This document shows positions 63,204 to 64,000 of a stretch of DNA of 64,000 nucleotides, piece after piece. The DNA is from Nocardioides soli. GTDB lineage: Bacteria > Actinomycetota > Actinomycetes > Propionibacteriales > Nocardioidaceae. The notes below the pieces were generated by a model. The model was not told the DNA's origin. It saw only the letters and a program-made list of their open reading frames with translations, and did no database searches. The stretch lies in assembly GCF_014191495.1 (NCBI RefSeq), contig NZ_JACHWR010000001.1, positions 2,046,001 to 2,110,000 on the forward strand, read 5' to 3'. Numbering within the stretch: position 1 is the stretch's first letter; the number at the start of each line of letters is the position of its first letter. The translations under genes were made by a program, and so were the position numbers.

Positions 63204-63221
63204 GGCTCCGATTCCATCAAA

Positions 63222-63239
63222 TGGAACGTGTTCTAGGAT
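63222..63239 (+). promoter_or_regulatory. KstR-like operator and leaderless -10 box
   Basis: TGGAACGTGTTCTA (63222-63235) fits the KstR consensus TNNAACNNGTTNNA exactly. It overlaps a -10 box TAGGAT (63234-63239) that ends 6 nt before GTG 63246. Confidence 0.6.
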
Positions 63240-63245
63240 CGAGCG

Positions 63246-63920
63246 GTGGGTGGATTCCAGCAGGACGAGATGACCCCGGAGCAGATCGAGCACGAGGTGG
63301 GGCTCTACGGGCCGTTCACCGAGGTCGTGCGGGAGCTCGTCGACGCGACGATCCGCACCGAGGTCGACGACGACGAGATCCGGGCGGTGCAGGCCGAGCT
63401 CGAGGACATCGTGGCGCGGCTGCGGCGCTCCCAGCTCGACGGCCCGTACGGCGTGCGCTTCAACGCGACCGGCCACGGTCGGCCGTGGGGCAACTCGGTC
63501 GTGGGACTGCGCAACGCAATCGCCCCGCCGCTGGCCATCGAGCGCGAGAGCACCGGCCGGGTGCGGTGCGAGTTCCACCTCGGCGCGGCGTACGAGGGCC
63601 CGCCGAGCCTGGTGCACGGCGGCGTGTCCGCGCTGATCCTCGACCAGATGCTCGGCGAGGCGGCCGGCGCCGGGGGTCGCCCCGGGATGACCGCGACACT
63701 CACCCTGCACTACCGGCGGGCGACGCCCCTGGGCGACCTGCGGGCGGAGGCGTGGATCGAGCGCACCGAGGGCATCAAGACCTGGGCGCACGGCCGGATC
63801 GAGGACGCCGAGGGCGTCACCGTCGAGGCGGAGGGCCTGTTCATCCTGCCGCGCTGGGCGCGCGAGCTGGCGTTCCCGACCGGGGACGCCGCGGAGACGC
63901 CCCCGTCGTACGCCGAGTAG
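63246..63920 (+). CDS. PaaI-type acyl-CoA thioesterase (hotdog fold)
   Basis: The 224-aa protein starts at GTG 63246, immediately downstream of a -10 box. The hotdog motif is SLVHGGVSALILDQMLG, with the HGG of PaaI/THEM4-like enzymes. About 90 extra N-terminal residues form a helical domain (VRRELVDATIR-type, LEDIVARLRRSQ). It hydrolyses acyl-CoA. The KstR-like site suggests a link to lipid or steroid catabolism. Confidence 0.88.
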   Translation: MGGFQQDEMTPEQIEHEVGLYGPFTEVVRELVDATIRTEVDDDEIRAVQAELEDIVARLRRSQLDGPYGVRFNATGHGRPWGNSVVGLRNAIAPPLAIERESTGRVRCEFHLGAAYEGPPSLVHGGVSALILDQMLGEAAGAGGRPGMTATLTLHYRRATPLGDLRAEAWIERTEGIKTWAHGRIEDAEGVTVEAEGLFILPRWARELAFPTGDAAETPPSYAE

Positions 63921-63923
63921 CGG

Positions 63924-64000
63924 TCAGCCGACCTGGTGCTCGACGCGGACGCCGCGCACGCCGGAGTCGGTGAGCCGGGCCTCCTCGGCCGCTCGCTCCT
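63924..64000 (-). CDS. C-terminal end of a protein (partial)
   Basis: An open minus-strand frame entering from the right edge ends ERAAEEARLTDSGVRGVRVE then HQVG and stops at 63924, 4 bp from the thioesterase stop. Codon use is gene-like. The protein continues beyond the window and is not identified. Confidence 0.55.
   Translation of the reverse strand, partial: ERAAEEARLTDSGVRGVRVEHQVG

Overview
The window is chromosomal DNA of a very high-GC actinobacterium, most likely Nocardioides or another member of the Nocardioidaceae. The evidence is a mycothiol synthase gene (mshD), a GlnR-type nitrogen regulator, a CsoR repressor, a mycobacterial-style MutT1 (Nudix plus histidine phosphatase), an actinobacterial Cys-rich leader peptide before a sulfurtransferase operon, and many promoters whose -10 box lies 6-7 nt before the start codon (leaderless transcripts). 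No phage, plasmid, insertion sequence or CRISPR is visible.

Layout. 1-0.5 kb: end of an antitoxin and a VapC-like PIN toxin. 0.5-3.1 kb: a sulfur operon on the minus strand (leader peptide, DUF4395, sulfurtransferase, DUF1416) and a thioredoxin-like gene. 3.2-9.3 kb: VanZ-like protein, MoaD-like protein, GlnR, mshD, and a nitrobindin-Fur-YgfZ operon divergent from a DsrE protein. 9.4-24.4 kb: an Ala/Glu-rich coiled-coil protein, then a phosphate block (ppk1, DUF47-pit, an orphan response regulator, pstSCAB with a two-unit PHO box, mutT1). 24.5-25.5 kb: CsoR with its operator, a 54-aa protein and a cold-shock protein. 26.2-34.3 kb: a 2,027-aa surface protein divergent from an ECF sigma factor fused to its own zinc-finger and membrane domains. 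34.4-41.6 kb: two tiny coupled genes, a LuxR-type ATPase regulator, a sulfatase and a secreted repeat protein. 41.7-58.2 kb: a catabolic region with a P450 operon (alcohol dehydrogenase, ferredoxin reductase, P450, ferredoxin, CocE hydrolase) under one LacI regulator. Beside it are an ABC importer, two more sulfatases, a DUF202 pair and thymidine phosphorylase; three identical 14-bp palindromes mark these as the likely regulon of a second LacI protein. 58.2-64 kb: a lipoprotein, an RTX/cadherin-like secreted protein, tRNA-Lys(TTT), a GNAT acetyltransferase and a PaaI-type thioesterase behind a KstR-like site.

The most unusual structure is a family of small palindromic elements of about 40 bp. 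They occur between genes and also in frame inside two protein-coding genes (thioredoxin-like and ygfZ). A second, 63-bp palindrome family flanks a single gene, and a 50-nt structured element occurs twice with a compensatory base-pair change. The LacI/sulfatase/importer/thymidine-phosphorylase regulon is the best candidate for an undescribed metabolic system.
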